Notes: generated by a model not told the origin, from the sequence alone. Shown: positions 24,930 to 34,383, counted from the first letter of the stretch. The stretch: 34,492 bases of DNA from Bryobacterales bacterium (GCA_028819255.1 JAPPMB010000071.1:10003-44494); one strand, 5' to 3'. Translations and numbers: made by a program.

Positions 24930-25718
24930 ATGCGTGAGGTGAACAGAGTCCCGGGCGTCGAAGAGCGGCTGCGAGGCCCGCTTGCGGTGTCCGTGTCGTG
25001 CCACGGCGCCCTGCTGGTCGCGTCGGTGGCGTGGGGCGTTCTGAACCCGACCATCCATCTCGGGTCCCCGGACTCCGCAGGCGGCGGCGGCATCGTGGCC
25101 GTGAGCAGCGTCCCCATCAACGTCGCGCGGGTGGAGACCCCCGCGCCCGTCGCGAATCCGACCCGGCACGACGTGCCGGCCCCACCCGCGTTCCGCCGGT
25201 CCACGGAGATCGAGGCGCCCGAGCCGGCGCCCGAGCAAGCCGCGCCCGCCCCTGTCCCCGACCGCAAGAAGGCCGAACAGCAGCAGGAGCGCGCAGTTGG
25301 CCAGCGCAGTGCCGGGGAGGCCGGGGAGAACGAGCTTCGCTCCTCGCAGGGGGCCAAGCTGAGCAGCGACCTTTACCGCGCGACGCCCGGAGGCGCCCTG
25401 GGATTCGGGGGCGACAAGGGCAGCCCGTTCGGAAAACGCTTCGGCTGGTACGCGCAGATCCTGCAGCGGGCCATCGGAGAGCAGTGGCGCATGGCGCTGG
25501 GCCAGGTCGCCGGCGGCTCCTCCAAGCCCGTCGTGACGTCGTTCGTGATCCAGCGTACCGGCGTGGTCAACCAGGTCATGATCCTGGAGACCAGCGGCAA
25601 CCGGTCGCTCGACTACTCCGCGGTGCGCGCAATCAACAACGCCAGCCCGTTGCGGCCCCTGCCCTCCGGTCTGGGACGGCGTTCGATCGTCATCGAGATG
25701 CACTTCCGCCTGGACTGA
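24930..25718 (+). CDS. TolA/TonB-like energy transducer
   Basis: The product is 262 residues. One TM segment near the N-terminus (LAVSVSCHGALLVASVAWGVL, about 18-38) includes the S-x3-H pattern (S21, H25) through which TolA and TonB contact the motor. A Pro/Ala/Glu-rich periplasmic spacer (about 70-130) follows, shorter than the long helix of E. coli TolA. The C-terminal TonB/TolA fold (about 165-262) includes YAQILQRAIGEQWRMAL, VTSFVIQRTGVVNQVMILETSGNRSLDYSAVRAI and a final IEMHFRLD. Position in the tol locus favours a TolA role, although the domain alone would also fit TonB. It starts 16 bases after tolR. Confidence 0.8.
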   Translation: MREVNRVPGVEERLRGPLAVSVSCHGALLVASVAWGVLNPTIHLGSPDSAGGGGIVAVSSVPINVARVETPAPVANPTRHDVPAPPAFRRSTEIEAPEPAPEQAAPAPVPDRKKAEQQQERAVGQRSAGEAGENELRSSQGAKLSSDLYRATPGGALGFGGDKGSPFGKRFGWYAQILQRAIGEQWRMALGQVAGGSSKPVVTSFVIQRTGVVNQVMILETSGNRSLDYSAVRAINNASPLRPLPSGLGRRSIVIEMHFRLD

Positions 25719-25755
25719 TGCGCGCGACTCGAATCGACTGGAAGAGAGAAACAGC

Positions 25756-27135
25756 ATGAATTCACGCCTGACCCGCTGCCTCGGCCTGTTCCTGGGAGCG
25801 GCCCTCGTCCTGGCGGCGCAGCGAAAGCCCGATGCGGTCATCGTCCTCGAGGACGAGGCCCGGGATCCGAGAATCGCCATCGCAGAGATTCGGGGCCCGA
25901 TCCCCGCAGCCACCGCCATCGACCGGTTCAACAACGAACTCTGGAAGGCGCTTGACGCGTCGGGACGCCTGGAACTGGTGCCCCGCAGCTTCTACCCGCG
26001 CAGCGCTCCCCGCGAGCCGCGGGACCTGCGCACCGACGAGAACAGGATGCCTGAGGATCCCGGAATGCGGGGCCTCTGGATGGCTGGGTGGGAGGAGGCT
26101 CCCGTCATAGCCCGCTACCTCGCATACGGGCGGATCGACGAGACAGGCAATCGCCTGGTCCTCTCGGGATACCTCTCGGACGTGACACAGGAATCGACCG
26201 AGGCCTCGTACGTATTCGGCAAGCGCTACTACAGCGAGGCGACCGTGACGAGTGCGCGCGGGATGGCGTTCGAGTTCGCCCGCGACATCCTGACCAACCT
26301 GGGCCTGGGAGAAGGACTGGCCGGCACGCGGATCTACTACGTCCACAGGGACGAGGGGGATGACCGCAAGGAGATCTGGGCCATGGACTACGACGGCAGG
26401 AACAAGGAGCGCATCACGAGCTACCGCAACCTCTGCCTGACCCCCGCCGTGTCGCCCGACGGCCGGCGCATCGCGTTCACGACCTTTCTGGAGGGAATCC
26501 CCAAGATTCACGTGCACTCGCTCGAGACCGGAAGGAGGCTCCAGTTCTACAACCAGGACGCCTCGCTGAACACAACGCCGAGCTTCTCTCCGGACGGGAA
26601 CACGATTTACTTCGCGTCCTCGGCATCGGGCATCAGCCAGATCTACCGCGCCGACCTCGACGGCGGGAATCTGCGCAGGGTCTCCTACTCGAACTCAATC
26701 GACGTGCATCCGCTGCTGAATCCGCGAACCGGAGCCCAAATCGCCTTCGTATCCGACGCCACCGGGCAGCCGCAGGTCTACCTGATGGATGCGGACGGGG
26801 CGAATCGGCGACGCATTTCGGGAGGAGGCGGGGACGCGGTCCAGCCGGCATGGGACCCCGCAGGAGAGCGCCTGACCTTCGCCTGGACCCGCGGCTACGA
26901 GATCGGCAACTACAACATCTTCCTGGTGGATGTGGCGAGCAGGCGGTACACGCAACTCACCCACAGCCGCGGTCGGAATGAGCATCCGTGGTTCTCACCG
27001 AGCGGAACCCACATAGTATTCTCGTCCGACAGGCTGGGCAGCCCGCAGATCTGGTCCATGCGCGCAGACGGCACGCAGATCAGGCAGCTGACGAGCAAAG
27101 GTGTGAACGAATCGCCCGTTTGGGCTGCAAGGTAG
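25756..27135 (+). CDS. tolB: Tol-Pal system beta-propeller protein TolB
   Basis: The product is 459 residues with a signal peptide (MNSRLTRCLGLFLGAALVLA, cleavage near LAAQ). An N-terminal alpha/beta domain (about 30-190, including AIAEIRGPIP and RFNNELWKAL) precedes a six-bladed propeller. The blades show repeated SPDGRRIAF, SPDGNTIYFAS, IAFVSD, WDPAGERLTFA and SPSGTHIVFSSD. TolB is periplasmic and binds Pal and TolA. GAGAG about 5 bases upstream supports ATG 25756. The gene follows the TolA/TonB-like gene by 37 bases and is followed by pal. Confidence 0.92.
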   Translation: MNSRLTRCLGLFLGAALVLAAQRKPDAVIVLEDEARDPRIAIAEIRGPIPAATAIDRFNNELWKALDASGRLELVPRSFYPRSAPREPRDLRTDENRMPEDPGMRGLWMAGWEEAPVIARYLAYGRIDETGNRLVLSGYLSDVTQESTEASYVFGKRYYSEATVTSARGMAFEFARDILTNLGLGEGLAGTRIYYVHRDEGDDRKEIWAMDYDGRNKERITSYRNLCLTPAVSPDGRRIAFTTFLEGIPKIHVHSLETGRRLQFYNQDASLNTTPSFSPDGNTIYFASSASGISQIYRADLDGGNLRRVSYSNSIDVHPLLNPRTGAQIAFVSDATGQPQVYLMDADGANRRRISGGGGDAVQPAWDPAGERLTFAWTRGYEIGNYNIFLVDVASRRYTQLTHSRGRNEHPWFSPSGTHIVFSSDRLGSPQIWSMRADGTQIRQLTSKGVNESPVWAAR

Positions 27136-27169
27136 CGGCGCCGTGCTGCATGACCTAGGACAATCGCAG

Positions 27170-27198
27170 TTGTTGCCAATCCGTGGTTGCGGTATCCT
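27170..27198 (+). promoter_or_regulatory. Possible pal promoter
   Basis: TTGTTG (27170-27175) and TATCCT (27193-27198) are 17 bases apart in the 135-base tolB-pal gap. This would give pal and cpoB their own transcript start near 27205, in addition to read-through from tolB, as occurs in other bacteria. The -10 match is moderate. Confidence 0.4.
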
Positions 27199-27270
27199 AT
27201 TCTCGATCACCTAGAGTGTCTCAAGTCTCCGCGGTGTCGCGGTGACGAAGATGGAGGAGAAGAAGTTCAC

Positions 27271-28035
<765 letters not shown>

Positions 28036-28065
28036 CGGCACCGCGTACGGCATGAGTTCTGGCAT

Positions 28066-28115
28066 CCCGCATGCAGCCCGCCCGGCACGGAACGCGGGGC
28101 GGGTCTGCATGCGGG
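28066..28115 (+). terminator. Long hairpin between pal and cpoB
   Basis: The left arm 28066-28083 (CCCGCATGCAGCCCGCCC) pairs with 28097-28115 through 11 and 7 base pairs, interrupted by one bulged T at 28104, around a 13-base loop. It begins 30 bases after the pal stop. No U-tract follows, so it may be an attenuator or an RNA-stability element that sets the pal:cpoB ratio. Confidence 0.6.
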
Positions 28116-28186
28116 GGGAGTCGCGCGCCGGAGAATCCGGGTTCCGCGGGGAACGCAACGAGGGCTTGGCGCGTCAATTTCTGCAG

Positions 28187-28216
28187 CGCGGGCGCAAGTG
28201 CATCTGCGCACCCGCG
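28187..28216 (+). promoter_or_regulatory. Hairpin next to the cpoB ribosome-binding site
   Basis: CGCGGGCGCA (28187-28196) pairs with TGCGCACCCGCG (28205-28216), leaving a two-base bulge. The 3' arm ends two bases before the GGGAGG ribosome-binding site (28218-28223) of cpoB, so folding could modulate ribosome access. Confidence 0.45.
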
Positions 28217-28229
28217 CGGGAGGTCCATC

Positions 28230-29090
28230 GTGTCGATTAGAATGCTCGCCGTTCCTGGTCTCTGCGCCGCATTGCTGATCCCGCTGGCGCACGGCCAGAG
28301 GAAGGAACTTGTCCAGTTGCAGCGCGACATGGCGCTGATTCAGGACACGTTGCGCCAGAACGATCTCAAGAACACGGAACGCCTGGTGGCGCTGGAAGCC
28401 CTAGTTAAGCAGAGCGTCGAGAAGCAGGACAAGCTCTCCGCGGGCCAGGCAGTGATCGAGCGCAGGCTGGCCGCCCTTGACGACGCCCTCAGCGAGCCCC
28501 AGCGGTCCACTGCGGCCAAGGTCGGCGCGCTCACCGAGCAGTTCTCGACTCTCCGCGCGACTGTCGAAGAAATGGGGGCCTCCGTCGAGCGCCTGCAGGC
28601 TGACGTGCGGGACATCAAGACGCACCTGACGACGGTCCCGCTTCCGCTTGAAGGCGAGGAGGGAGAGGGGGCCGAAGCTTCCGCGGTCCAAGCCAGTGAA
28701 GCCATCTTCGAAGGAGGAATGTCGGACTATCTGCGAGGGAACATCACGGCCGCCCGCGGACAGTTCCAAGACTACCTCACGCTGCACGGCAGCCACTCCA
28801 AGGCGCCGGACGCACAATACTATCTCGCCGAGACCTTCTACTCCGCGGCCGAGTACGAGGAGGCGGCAAGACAGTTCGACAAGGTCTACAAGCGCTACCC
28901 CCTCAGCAAGGCGGCGCCGGATTCCCTGTTCAAGAAGGGACAGTCCCTGGCCAACCTGCGCGGCCGCGCCGACGAGGCGATCAAGGCATACCAGTCCGTT
29001 CTCGAACGCTTCCCGGATTCGAACGCTTCCCGTCTGGCCCGGGCCGAGCTGAACCGCCTGCAGAACAGCAAGCCCTCCCCTGGGCTGTAG
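28230..29090 (+). CDS. cpoB: CpoB/YbgF-like cell division coordinator
   Basis: The product is 286 residues from GTG 28230, chosen for GGGAGG 6 bases upstream; ATG 28242 is an alternative. A short signal peptide (about IRMLAVPGLCAALLIPLAHGQ) precedes an N-terminal coiled coil (about 25-135, heptads such as LVALEALVKQSVEKQDKLSA). A TPR domain of YbgF type follows, with repeats YLRGNITAARGQFQDYLTLHG, PDAQYYLAETFYSAAEYEEAARQFDKV and DEAIKAYQSVLERFPDS. CpoB is periplasmic, binds TolA, and links Tol-driven constriction with peptidoglycan synthesis. Separation from pal by about 190 bases with two hairpins suggests separate expression control. Confidence 0.87.
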   Translation: MSIRMLAVPGLCAALLIPLAHGQRKELVQLQRDMALIQDTLRQNDLKNTERLVALEALVKQSVEKQDKLSAGQAVIERRLAALDDALSEPQRSTAAKVGALTEQFSTLRATVEEMGASVERLQADVRDIKTHLTTVPLPLEGEEGEGAEASAVQASEAIFEGGMSDYLRGNITAARGQFQDYLTLHGSHSKAPDAQYYLAETFYSAAEYEEAARQFDKVYKRYPLSKAAPDSLFKKGQSLANLRGRADEAIKAYQSVLERFPDSNASRLARAELNRLQNSKPSPGL

Positions 29091-29126
29091 GCGGGCGGGA
29101 GACAGCCGACGCTGGAGGCGCATCCC

Positions 29127-29549
29127 GTGAAGTCGAGGGTGCTCATCCTCTGCACCGGCAACTCCTGCCGAAGCCAGATGGCCGAAGGACTGCTGCGCTT
29201 CATGGCCGCTGATCGGATTGAGGCCTATTCGGCCGGGACCGACCCCCACGGAATCCATCCGGACGCGGTCGTCGCGATGGACGAGATGGGCATCGACATT
29301 CGCGGCCACGAGTCGGAGCATGTGGACACCTATCTCGGATTCGGCATCGACACGGTGATCACCGTGTGCGAGCGGGCCTCCTCCAACTGCCCGACATTTC
29401 CGGAACGGGTGGGGAGGGTGCACTGGAGCTTCGACGACCCCGCTTCGGCGCAGGGCGGCGACGAGGAACGCAGGGCCGTCTTCCGAAGGGTCCGGGACGA
29501 GATCGCAGCCTCACTGCGCAGCTGGCTGGACAAGGGATGCCCGGCCTGA
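29127..29549 (+). CDS. arsC: Arsenate reductase, LMW protein-phosphatase type (ArsC)
   Basis: The product is 140 residues from GTG 29127. The phosphatase loop C9-T-G-N-S-C-R15 (C-x5-R) is followed by SQMAEGLL, and C81 and C88 lie in VITVCERASSNCPTFP. These three cysteines match C10, C82 and C89 of the thioredoxin-coupled ArsC type. VHWSFDDPAS is the Asp loop of the general acid. It would reduce arsenate to arsenite with electrons from thioredoxin. No arsenite pump, arsR or other resistance gene lies nearby, so this is a solitary copy behind the Tol locus. A protein-tyrosine phosphatase is the alternative, but the cysteine trio argues against it. Confidence 0.85.
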   Translation: MKSRVLILCTGNSCRSQMAEGLLRFMAADRIEAYSAGTDPHGIHPDAVVAMDEMGIDIRGHESEHVDTYLGFGIDTVITVCERASSNCPTFPERVGRVHWSFDDPASAQGGDEERRAVFRRVRDEIAASLRSWLDKGCPA

Positions 29550-29580
29550 TTCTGCCGCCCGCCTGAGCGAAGGTCGCGCG

Positions 29581-31965
29581 TCAGAGCTCCTGCAGCTTGG
29601 GGTGGCCCGCCACGAGCTTCTTCAATCCGTACTCCGAGAAGTACACGGTGAGCTTTGCCCGGGGGCCTTCCCCGATCCGACGCCGCACGACTCCGACTCC
29701 GAACTTCTCGTGCCGCACGCGCGTCCCGCGCGCGAACGGGCCCTGTGTCCGGAGCCGCTTCAACGCCTGCCCGAGCTTGGGCGGGTCCCCTCCCGGGCGC
29801 CCGCGGACGGCTCCGGACCGGATCGGAGGAGCCGCCGGGGCCGGAGGCGCCTCGATCGAGATCCCCCTGTCCTTGAAGAACCCTGCGACGGCCGAGACGG
29901 AGTCGTGCGTCTTCATTGACGCGGGAGGTACGCTGCCCGCTCGGGGGATCTTCGGCTCGGGCCGGGTCGGGGGCCGATTCCAGCTGGAGGTCCAGCCGGA
30001 CCTGCTCGCGCGGCCCCACGAGGACCGGGCGTTGCGCAAATGCTTCGGAATCTCCTCCAGGAACCGAGAGGGCGGCATTTCGTCCAAGGGCTTCCCAGGG
30101 TAGAGGCTTCTGCGGTCGGCATGGCTGAGGATCAGGTGCCGGCGCGCCCGGGTCATGCCCACGTAGCAGAGACGGCGCTCCTCCTCCACGGCGTCGTCTC
30201 CCGCCCTGATGCTGCGGAGGTGGGGAAGCAGCGTCTCCTCCATGCCGACGATGGCTACAGCCTCGAACTCGAGGCCCTTTGCGTTATGCAGCGTCAGGAG
30301 GAGGATCGAGGCGGCCTGATCGATCCCGTCCGAGTCGGCGACCAGCGCCGCGTGGTCGAGAAAGTCCTCGACGGTCTCGCGGCGGTCGACCGATTCCCGC
30401 GCAGCGACGATCAGCTCCCGAACGTTCTCGAGCCTCGATCCGGACTCGGCCGAATCGTCGGACTCCAGCATCTGCCGGTATCCCGTCCGATCGAAGATCC
30501 ATGCGAGGGCGAAATCCAGGTCCCTGCCGGCAATCGTGTCCCGCAGCCGGGCCATCAGCCTTCGGAACCGGTCGAGAGCGGCTCTCGCCCGGGGGGCGAC
30601 GAGCTGACGGTCCACCGACTCCTCGATCGCCTGCCACAGGGACAGCCCCTCGCGGGAGGCCAGATCCTGCAGGCGCCCGAGCGTGGTCTTTCCGATGCCG
30701 CGCGCCGGGACATTCAGGATCCGTCGGAGGCTCACGGTGTGCTCCGGGAACACGGCGGCGCGGAGATAGGCAAGCATGTCCTTGACTTCCGCTCGCTCGT
30801 AGAAGGAGACTCCGCCGACGAGCACGTAGTCCCGTCCGTTCCGGCGCAACGCCTCTTCAAACACCCGGGACTGTGCATTGGTGCGGTACAGGAGTCCGAC
30901 CCGCATCTTCGGATCCTGGTCCAGCAGCCGGCCGATTTCGTGAACGACGGTGCGTGCCTCCGCGAGGCCGTCCGGGGAGCGCAGCAGGACAGGCAGGTCT
31001 CCCTTTGGCCCGTCCGTCCAGAGCCGCTTTCCCTTGCGCTGGCTGTTGCACTCGATGACTGCCGCGGCGGCGTTGAGAATGCTGCTCGTGGAACGGTAGT
31101 TCTGCTCGAGACGGATCGACCTTGCGGATGGAAAATCCATCTCGAAACCGAGGATGTTGCCGATGTTGGCGCCGCGCCACGAATAGATGGCCTGGTCCTC
31201 GTCGCCGACGACGCAGACGTTGCGACGGGACCCGGCGAGCAGCCGCACAATCTCGTACTGGTGGCGGTTGGTGTCCTGGAACTCGTCGACCAGGAGATAC
31301 CGATAGCGGTCCTGCAGGGCCTCGCGGATTTCCGGGAGCTGCTCGACAAGGCGGATCGCCTCGATCAGCAGGTCGTCGAAGTCCAGGGCGTTGGATGCGC
31401 GCAGGTCGTCGCGATAGAGCTTGTAGATGCTGTTCAGGATTCCGGTTTCCGCGGTGTCCTTTCCACGCAGGCGGACCGCGGCGCCGGACGGGCCCAGGCT
31501 CTTGGCCCTGCTGATCTTGTCGAGAACCTTCCTGGGCTTAAGATCCCCCACGGCGCCAACCGTCCGGAACGCCGCCTTGACAACCGCGAGCTGATCGGAC
31601 TTGTCGAAGATCGAGAAGTTCGGAGCAAACCCCTCGCGGACCTCCGCAAAGCGTTTTCCGTAGCGGCGAAGAAGTCTGACGCAGAAGGAGTGGAAGGTGG
31701 AAACCAGAGGCGTGGCGCCCCCGACGCAGCCGTTCTCGTCCAGCAGCCGACCGACCCGCTCGCGCATCTCGCCGGCCGCCTTGTTCGTGAAGGTGACGGC
31801 GAGAATCGATTCGGGCCTAACGCCGTGCTTGAGGATGAGCCATGTGATGCGGCTGACTACGACCCTGGTCTTGCCGCTGCCCGCACCCGCCACGATCGCC
31901 AGGGGGCCCTCGGTGTGCTCGACCGCCTCGCGCTGCTGCGGGTTCAGGGAGTCGAGAAATGTCAT
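29581..31965 (-). CDS. ATP-dependent DNA helicase PcrA/UvrD
   Basis: The product is 794 residues from ATG 31965, where homology begins (MTFLDSLNPQQREAVEHTEG, Q motif). Superfamily 1A motifs appear in order: AGAGSGKT (26-33), TFTNKAAGEMRER, LLVDEFQDTNRHQ, VVGDEDQAIYSWRGAN, EQNYRST, TLHNAKGLEFEAV and YVGMTRARRHL. The C-terminal GTRVRHEKFGVGVVRR is the Tudor-like module of PcrA/UvrD that contacts RNA polymerase. The enzyme unwinds DNA 3' to 5' in excision and mismatch repair and clears stalled polymerase. Further open sequence upstream of 31965 overlaps the divergent gene and is excluded. It is convergent with arsC. Confidence 0.93.
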   Translation of the reverse strand: MTFLDSLNPQQREAVEHTEGPLAIVAGAGSGKTRVVVSRITWLILKHGVRPESILAVTFTNKAAGEMRERVGRLLDENGCVGGATPLVSTFHSFCVRLLRRYGKRFAEVREGFAPNFSIFDKSDQLAVVKAAFRTVGAVGDLKPRKVLDKISRAKSLGPSGAAVRLRGKDTAETGILNSIYKLYRDDLRASNALDFDDLLIEAIRLVEQLPEIREALQDRYRYLLVDEFQDTNRHQYEIVRLLAGSRRNVCVVGDEDQAIYSWRGANIGNILGFEMDFPSARSIRLEQNYRSTSSILNAAAAVIECNSQRKGKRLWTDGPKGDLPVLLRSPDGLAEARTVVHEIGRLLDQDPKMRVGLLYRTNAQSRVFEEALRRNGRDYVLVGGVSFYERAEVKDMLAYLRAAVFPEHTVSLRRILNVPARGIGKTTLGRLQDLASREGLSLWQAIEESVDRQLVAPRARAALDRFRRLMARLRDTIAGRDLDFALAWIFDRTGYRQMLESDDSAESGSRLENVRELIVAARESVDRRETVEDFLDHAALVADSDGIDQAASILLLTLHNAKGLEFEAVAIVGMEETLLPHLRSIRAGDDAVEEERRLCYVGMTRARRHLILSHADRRSLYPGKPLDEMPPSRFLEEIPKHLRNARSSWGRASRSGWTSSWNRPPTRPEPKIPRAGSVPPASMKTHDSVSAVAGFFKDRGISIEAPPAPAAPPIRSGAVRGRPGGDPPKLGQALKRLRTQGPFARGTRVRHEKFGVGVVRRRIGEGPRAKLTVYFSEYGLKKLVAGHPKLQEL

Positions 31966-31976
31966 CCCGTAATTCT

Positions 31977-32016
31977 CATTGTACCGGGCGGCTGGACGGC
32001 TCTCCTCTGTACAATG
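31977..32016. promoter_or_regulatory. Divergent promoter region with mirrored -10 boxes
   Basis: CATTGTAC (31977-31984) and GTACAATG (32009-32016) are perfect inverted 8-mers, 24 bases apart, in the 67-base gap between the helicase and DUF1501 starts. Each contains TACAAT reading toward its own gene, so they may be facing-out -10 hexamers. The implied helicase leader is only about 6 bases. No standard -35 fits either, so a regulator site is the alternative. Confidence 0.45.
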
Positions 32017-32032
32017 GGGCGGGCACGGGACG

Positions 32033-33469
32033 ATGGCGGAGCATGTTCGATGGGCGCGGACGCGGCGGGAGCTGCTGCGGGACACGTGCTGCGGCATGGG
32101 GTATCTGGCCGCCCGCGCCATGGCAGGCGAAGGATTCCTCCAGGCCGCCTCGCGAGAGGATCCGCTCGCACCGAAACCGGCTCACGCTCCGAATCCGAAG
32201 GCCAGGGCGGTCATCTTCCTGTTCATGGCGGGGGGCCCAAGCCACATTGAGACCTTCGATCCGAAGCCGCTGCTGAACGAGCTGCACGGCCAGCCGCGGC
32301 CCGCCGAGTTCGGCGAGGCGAAGTATCAGTTCGTGAAGCCTGACGCCAAGCTGCTCGGGACCAAACGGACTTTTCGCAGATACGGCGAGTCCGGGATCGA
32401 GGTGTCGGACATCCTGCCGCACATCGGCGGCTGCATCGATGACATTGCGGTGATCCGGTCGTGCCACGGCGACATGGTGGTGCACTCGGCGGCGCAGTAC
32501 GAACTGATGACGGGACGGATCGTCCCCGGGTTTCCGTCGATGGGCTCGTGGATCGTGTACGGGCTGGGATCCGAGGCCAGGTCGCTGCCGTCGTACGTGG
32601 TGATGCCGGATCCCGACGGAGCGCTGGAGGCGGGCCAGCCGATGTACATGCACGGCTTCCTCCCGGCCGTCTACCAGCCCACCACGTTCCGCGCCGGCGA
32701 CCGGCCTGTGCTCAACCTGGACCTGCCGGAAGGCGTGACGCTCGAGGAGCGTCGCAGGACGGTCGACCTGATCCAGGCGCTGAACCGCGAGGCGATGGAC
32801 GAGGCCAACGATGAGTTCGAGGCCCGCATCCGGACCTACGACCTGGCATTCCGGATGCAGACGGAGGCCCCGGCGGTCTTCGACCTCTCCAACGAATCGG
32901 ATGCCACGTTGGAGATGTACGGCGTCGGGTCCGAACCCACACACGACTACGGCCGCAGGTGCCTCCTGGCCCGGCGCCTAGTCGAACAGGGCGTGCGCTT
33001 TGTGACGGTGGTTTCGGGCGGTGGTCCGGGAAGGCTGCAGTGGGACGCCCACCAGGACATCGAGGAGAACCACCTGCGAATGGCGGCGCAGACCGACCAG
33101 CCGGTGGCGGCGCTGCTCAAGGATCTCAAGCGGCGCGGCATGCTGGAGGAGACGCTCGTGCTGTGGGGGGGCGAGTTCGGCCGCTCGCCGGAAGCGGAGA
33201 CCCGGACGGACGGCAGCGCCGGGCGCGACCACCACAACCTCGGCTTCACCATGTGGATGGCGGGGGGCGGAATCAAGGGCGGGCAGGTCGTGGGAGCGAC
33301 CGACGCGATCGGGTTGCGGGCCGTCGAGAAGCCGTACCATTTCCGCGACATTCACACGACGATCCTGCACCAGCTCGGACTCGATCAGTACAGGCTCACC
33401 TACCCTCACCTCGGCCGCGAGGAGCGCCTGACGCAAGTGCACGGAAGCGTGATCGAGGAAATCGTCTGA
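32033..33469 (+). CDS. DUF1501 protein (sulfatase-like fold), probably Tat-exported
   Basis: The product is 478 residues from ATG 32033. The N-terminus TRRELLRDTCCGMGYLAARAMA carries a twin-arginine-like motif, common in this family. DUF1501 signatures follow: AVIFLFMAGGPSHIETFDPKP, PHIGGCIDDIAVIRSCHGDMVVHSAAQYELMTGR, GSWIVYGLGSEARSLPSYVV, TLVLWGGEFGRSPEAE and GRDHHNLGFTMWMAGGGIKGG. The fold resembles alkaline phosphatase/sulfatase enzymes, and the conserved Asp/His residues could bind metal. In Planctomycetes, Acidobacteria and relatives, such genes usually accompany a DUF1549/DUF1553 cytochrome-like partner, which is missing here. Function is not established. It is divergent from the helicase and followed by aroE 30 bases later. 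Confidence 0.82.
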   Translation: MAEHVRWARTRRELLRDTCCGMGYLAARAMAGEGFLQAASREDPLAPKPAHAPNPKARAVIFLFMAGGPSHIETFDPKPLLNELHGQPRPAEFGEAKYQFVKPDAKLLGTKRTFRRYGESGIEVSDILPHIGGCIDDIAVIRSCHGDMVVHSAAQYELMTGRIVPGFPSMGSWIVYGLGSEARSLPSYVVMPDPDGALEAGQPMYMHGFLPAVYQPTTFRAGDRPVLNLDLPEGVTLEERRRTVDLIQALNREAMDEANDEFEARIRTYDLAFRMQTEAPAVFDLSNESDATLEMYGVGSEPTHDYGRRCLLARRLVEQGVRFVTVVSGGGPGRLQWDAHQDIEENHLRMAAQTDQPVAALLKDLKRRGMLEETLVLWGGEFGRSPEAETRTDGSAGRDHHNLGFTMWMAGGGIKGGQVVGATDAIGLRAVEKPYHFRDIHTTILHQLGLDQYRLTYPHLGREERLTQVHGSVIEEIV

Positions 33470-33499
33470 CGTCTTCGTTTCCGCGATAGACTGAGCTGA

Positions 33500-34360
33500 A
33501 TGTCAGCCAACTATCAGGCCGAGGTCGTTGGAGTCTTCGGACAGCCGGTCGCCGAGAATCCGACGGGAGTGATGCAGGAGGCGGGGTTCGAGGCCGCAGG
33601 CCTGAACTGGCGCTACCTGAACTTCGAGGTTCCGCCAAGCAGGCTTGGAGCGGCAATGCAGGCGATGGACGCGCTCGGCATGCGGGGCATCAACCTGACG
33701 ATCCCCCACAAGGTTGCGGTCATCGAACACCTCGACGAACTCTCGCCCGAAGCCCAGGCGATCGGAGCTGTGAACACGGTCCGAATTGACGGCGGGAAGA
33801 AGATCGGAGAGAACACCGACGGGAAGGGATTTCTGCGCGGACTGCGGAACGACGCGCAAGTGGATCCCGTAGGCAAGCGTGTGGTCATGCTTGGTGCCGG
33901 AGGGGCCGCCCGGGCGATCGGGACCGAGCTGGTGCTGGCCGGCGCGTCCGATCTCCTCGTCGTCAATCGCTCGCGAGAAAGGGGCGAGACGATGGTCGCG
34001 GACCTGCGCGAGGCCACCGGCGGGAACGTGCGGTTCGAGCGTTGGCTGGGGACATTCAAGGTCCGCGGGGCGTGCGACCTCCTAGTCAACGCCACATCCG
34101 TCGGGCTGTATCCGGACGTTGACGCCATGCCCGACGTCGCCCTCGCGTCTCTCGCGGATGGCACGTTGGTTGCGGATGCCGTGTTCAACCCGCCCGAGAC
34201 CCGGCTGCTCGCGGCGGCGCGGACGCGGGGCCTGCTGACCCTGGACGGACTCTCGATGCTGGTCTACCAAGGCGTGATCGCCTTTGAAATGTGGACCGGC
34301 CAGTCTCCGGACGAAGCGGCAATGAAGTCCGCCTTGCGGGCTGCGCTGGCGGTCGGCTGA
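33500..34360 (+). CDS. aroE: Shikimate dehydrogenase-family protein with altered substrate motif
   Basis: The product is 286 residues. Catalytic K71 in GINLTIPHK, D107 in GENTDGKGF, the NADP-binding LGAGGAARAI (131-140), NRSRERG (156-162), NATSVGL and the C-terminal DGLSMLVYQGVIAFEMWTG all match AroE. The N-terminal motif differs: the usual A-H-S-x-S-P, whose serines hold the shikimate carboxylate, is A-E-N-P-T-G (18-23). It probably still reduces 3-dehydroshikimate with NADPH in aromatic amino acid synthesis, but a quinate- or amino-shikimate-type relative is possible. It follows DUF1501 by 30 bases and is followed by a GC-rich hairpin. Confidence 0.82.
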   Translation: MSANYQAEVVGVFGQPVAENPTGVMQEAGFEAAGLNWRYLNFEVPPSRLGAAMQAMDALGMRGINLTIPHKVAVIEHLDELSPEAQAIGAVNTVRIDGGKKIGENTDGKGFLRGLRNDAQVDPVGKRVVMLGAGGAARAIGTELVLAGASDLLVVNRSRERGETMVADLREATGGNVRFERWLGTFKVRGACDLLVNATSVGLYPDVDAMPDVALASLADGTLVADAVFNPPETRLLAAARTRGLLTLDGLSMLVYQGVIAFEMWTGQSPDEAAMKSALRAALAVG

Positions 34361-34383
34361 CCACTTATCCCGACAGACATGAA

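Noticed and set aside
29127..29549. arsC as part of an arsenic-resistance operon
   Set aside because: No arsR, arsB, acr3 or arsM gene flanks it; neighbours are cpoB and a convergent helicase.
30040..32250. 736-codon open frame on the plus strand opposite the helicase
   Set aside because: The minus strand encodes a complete PcrA/UvrD with every helicase motif in order. The plus-strand frame has no recognisable domain and is a high-GC shadow.
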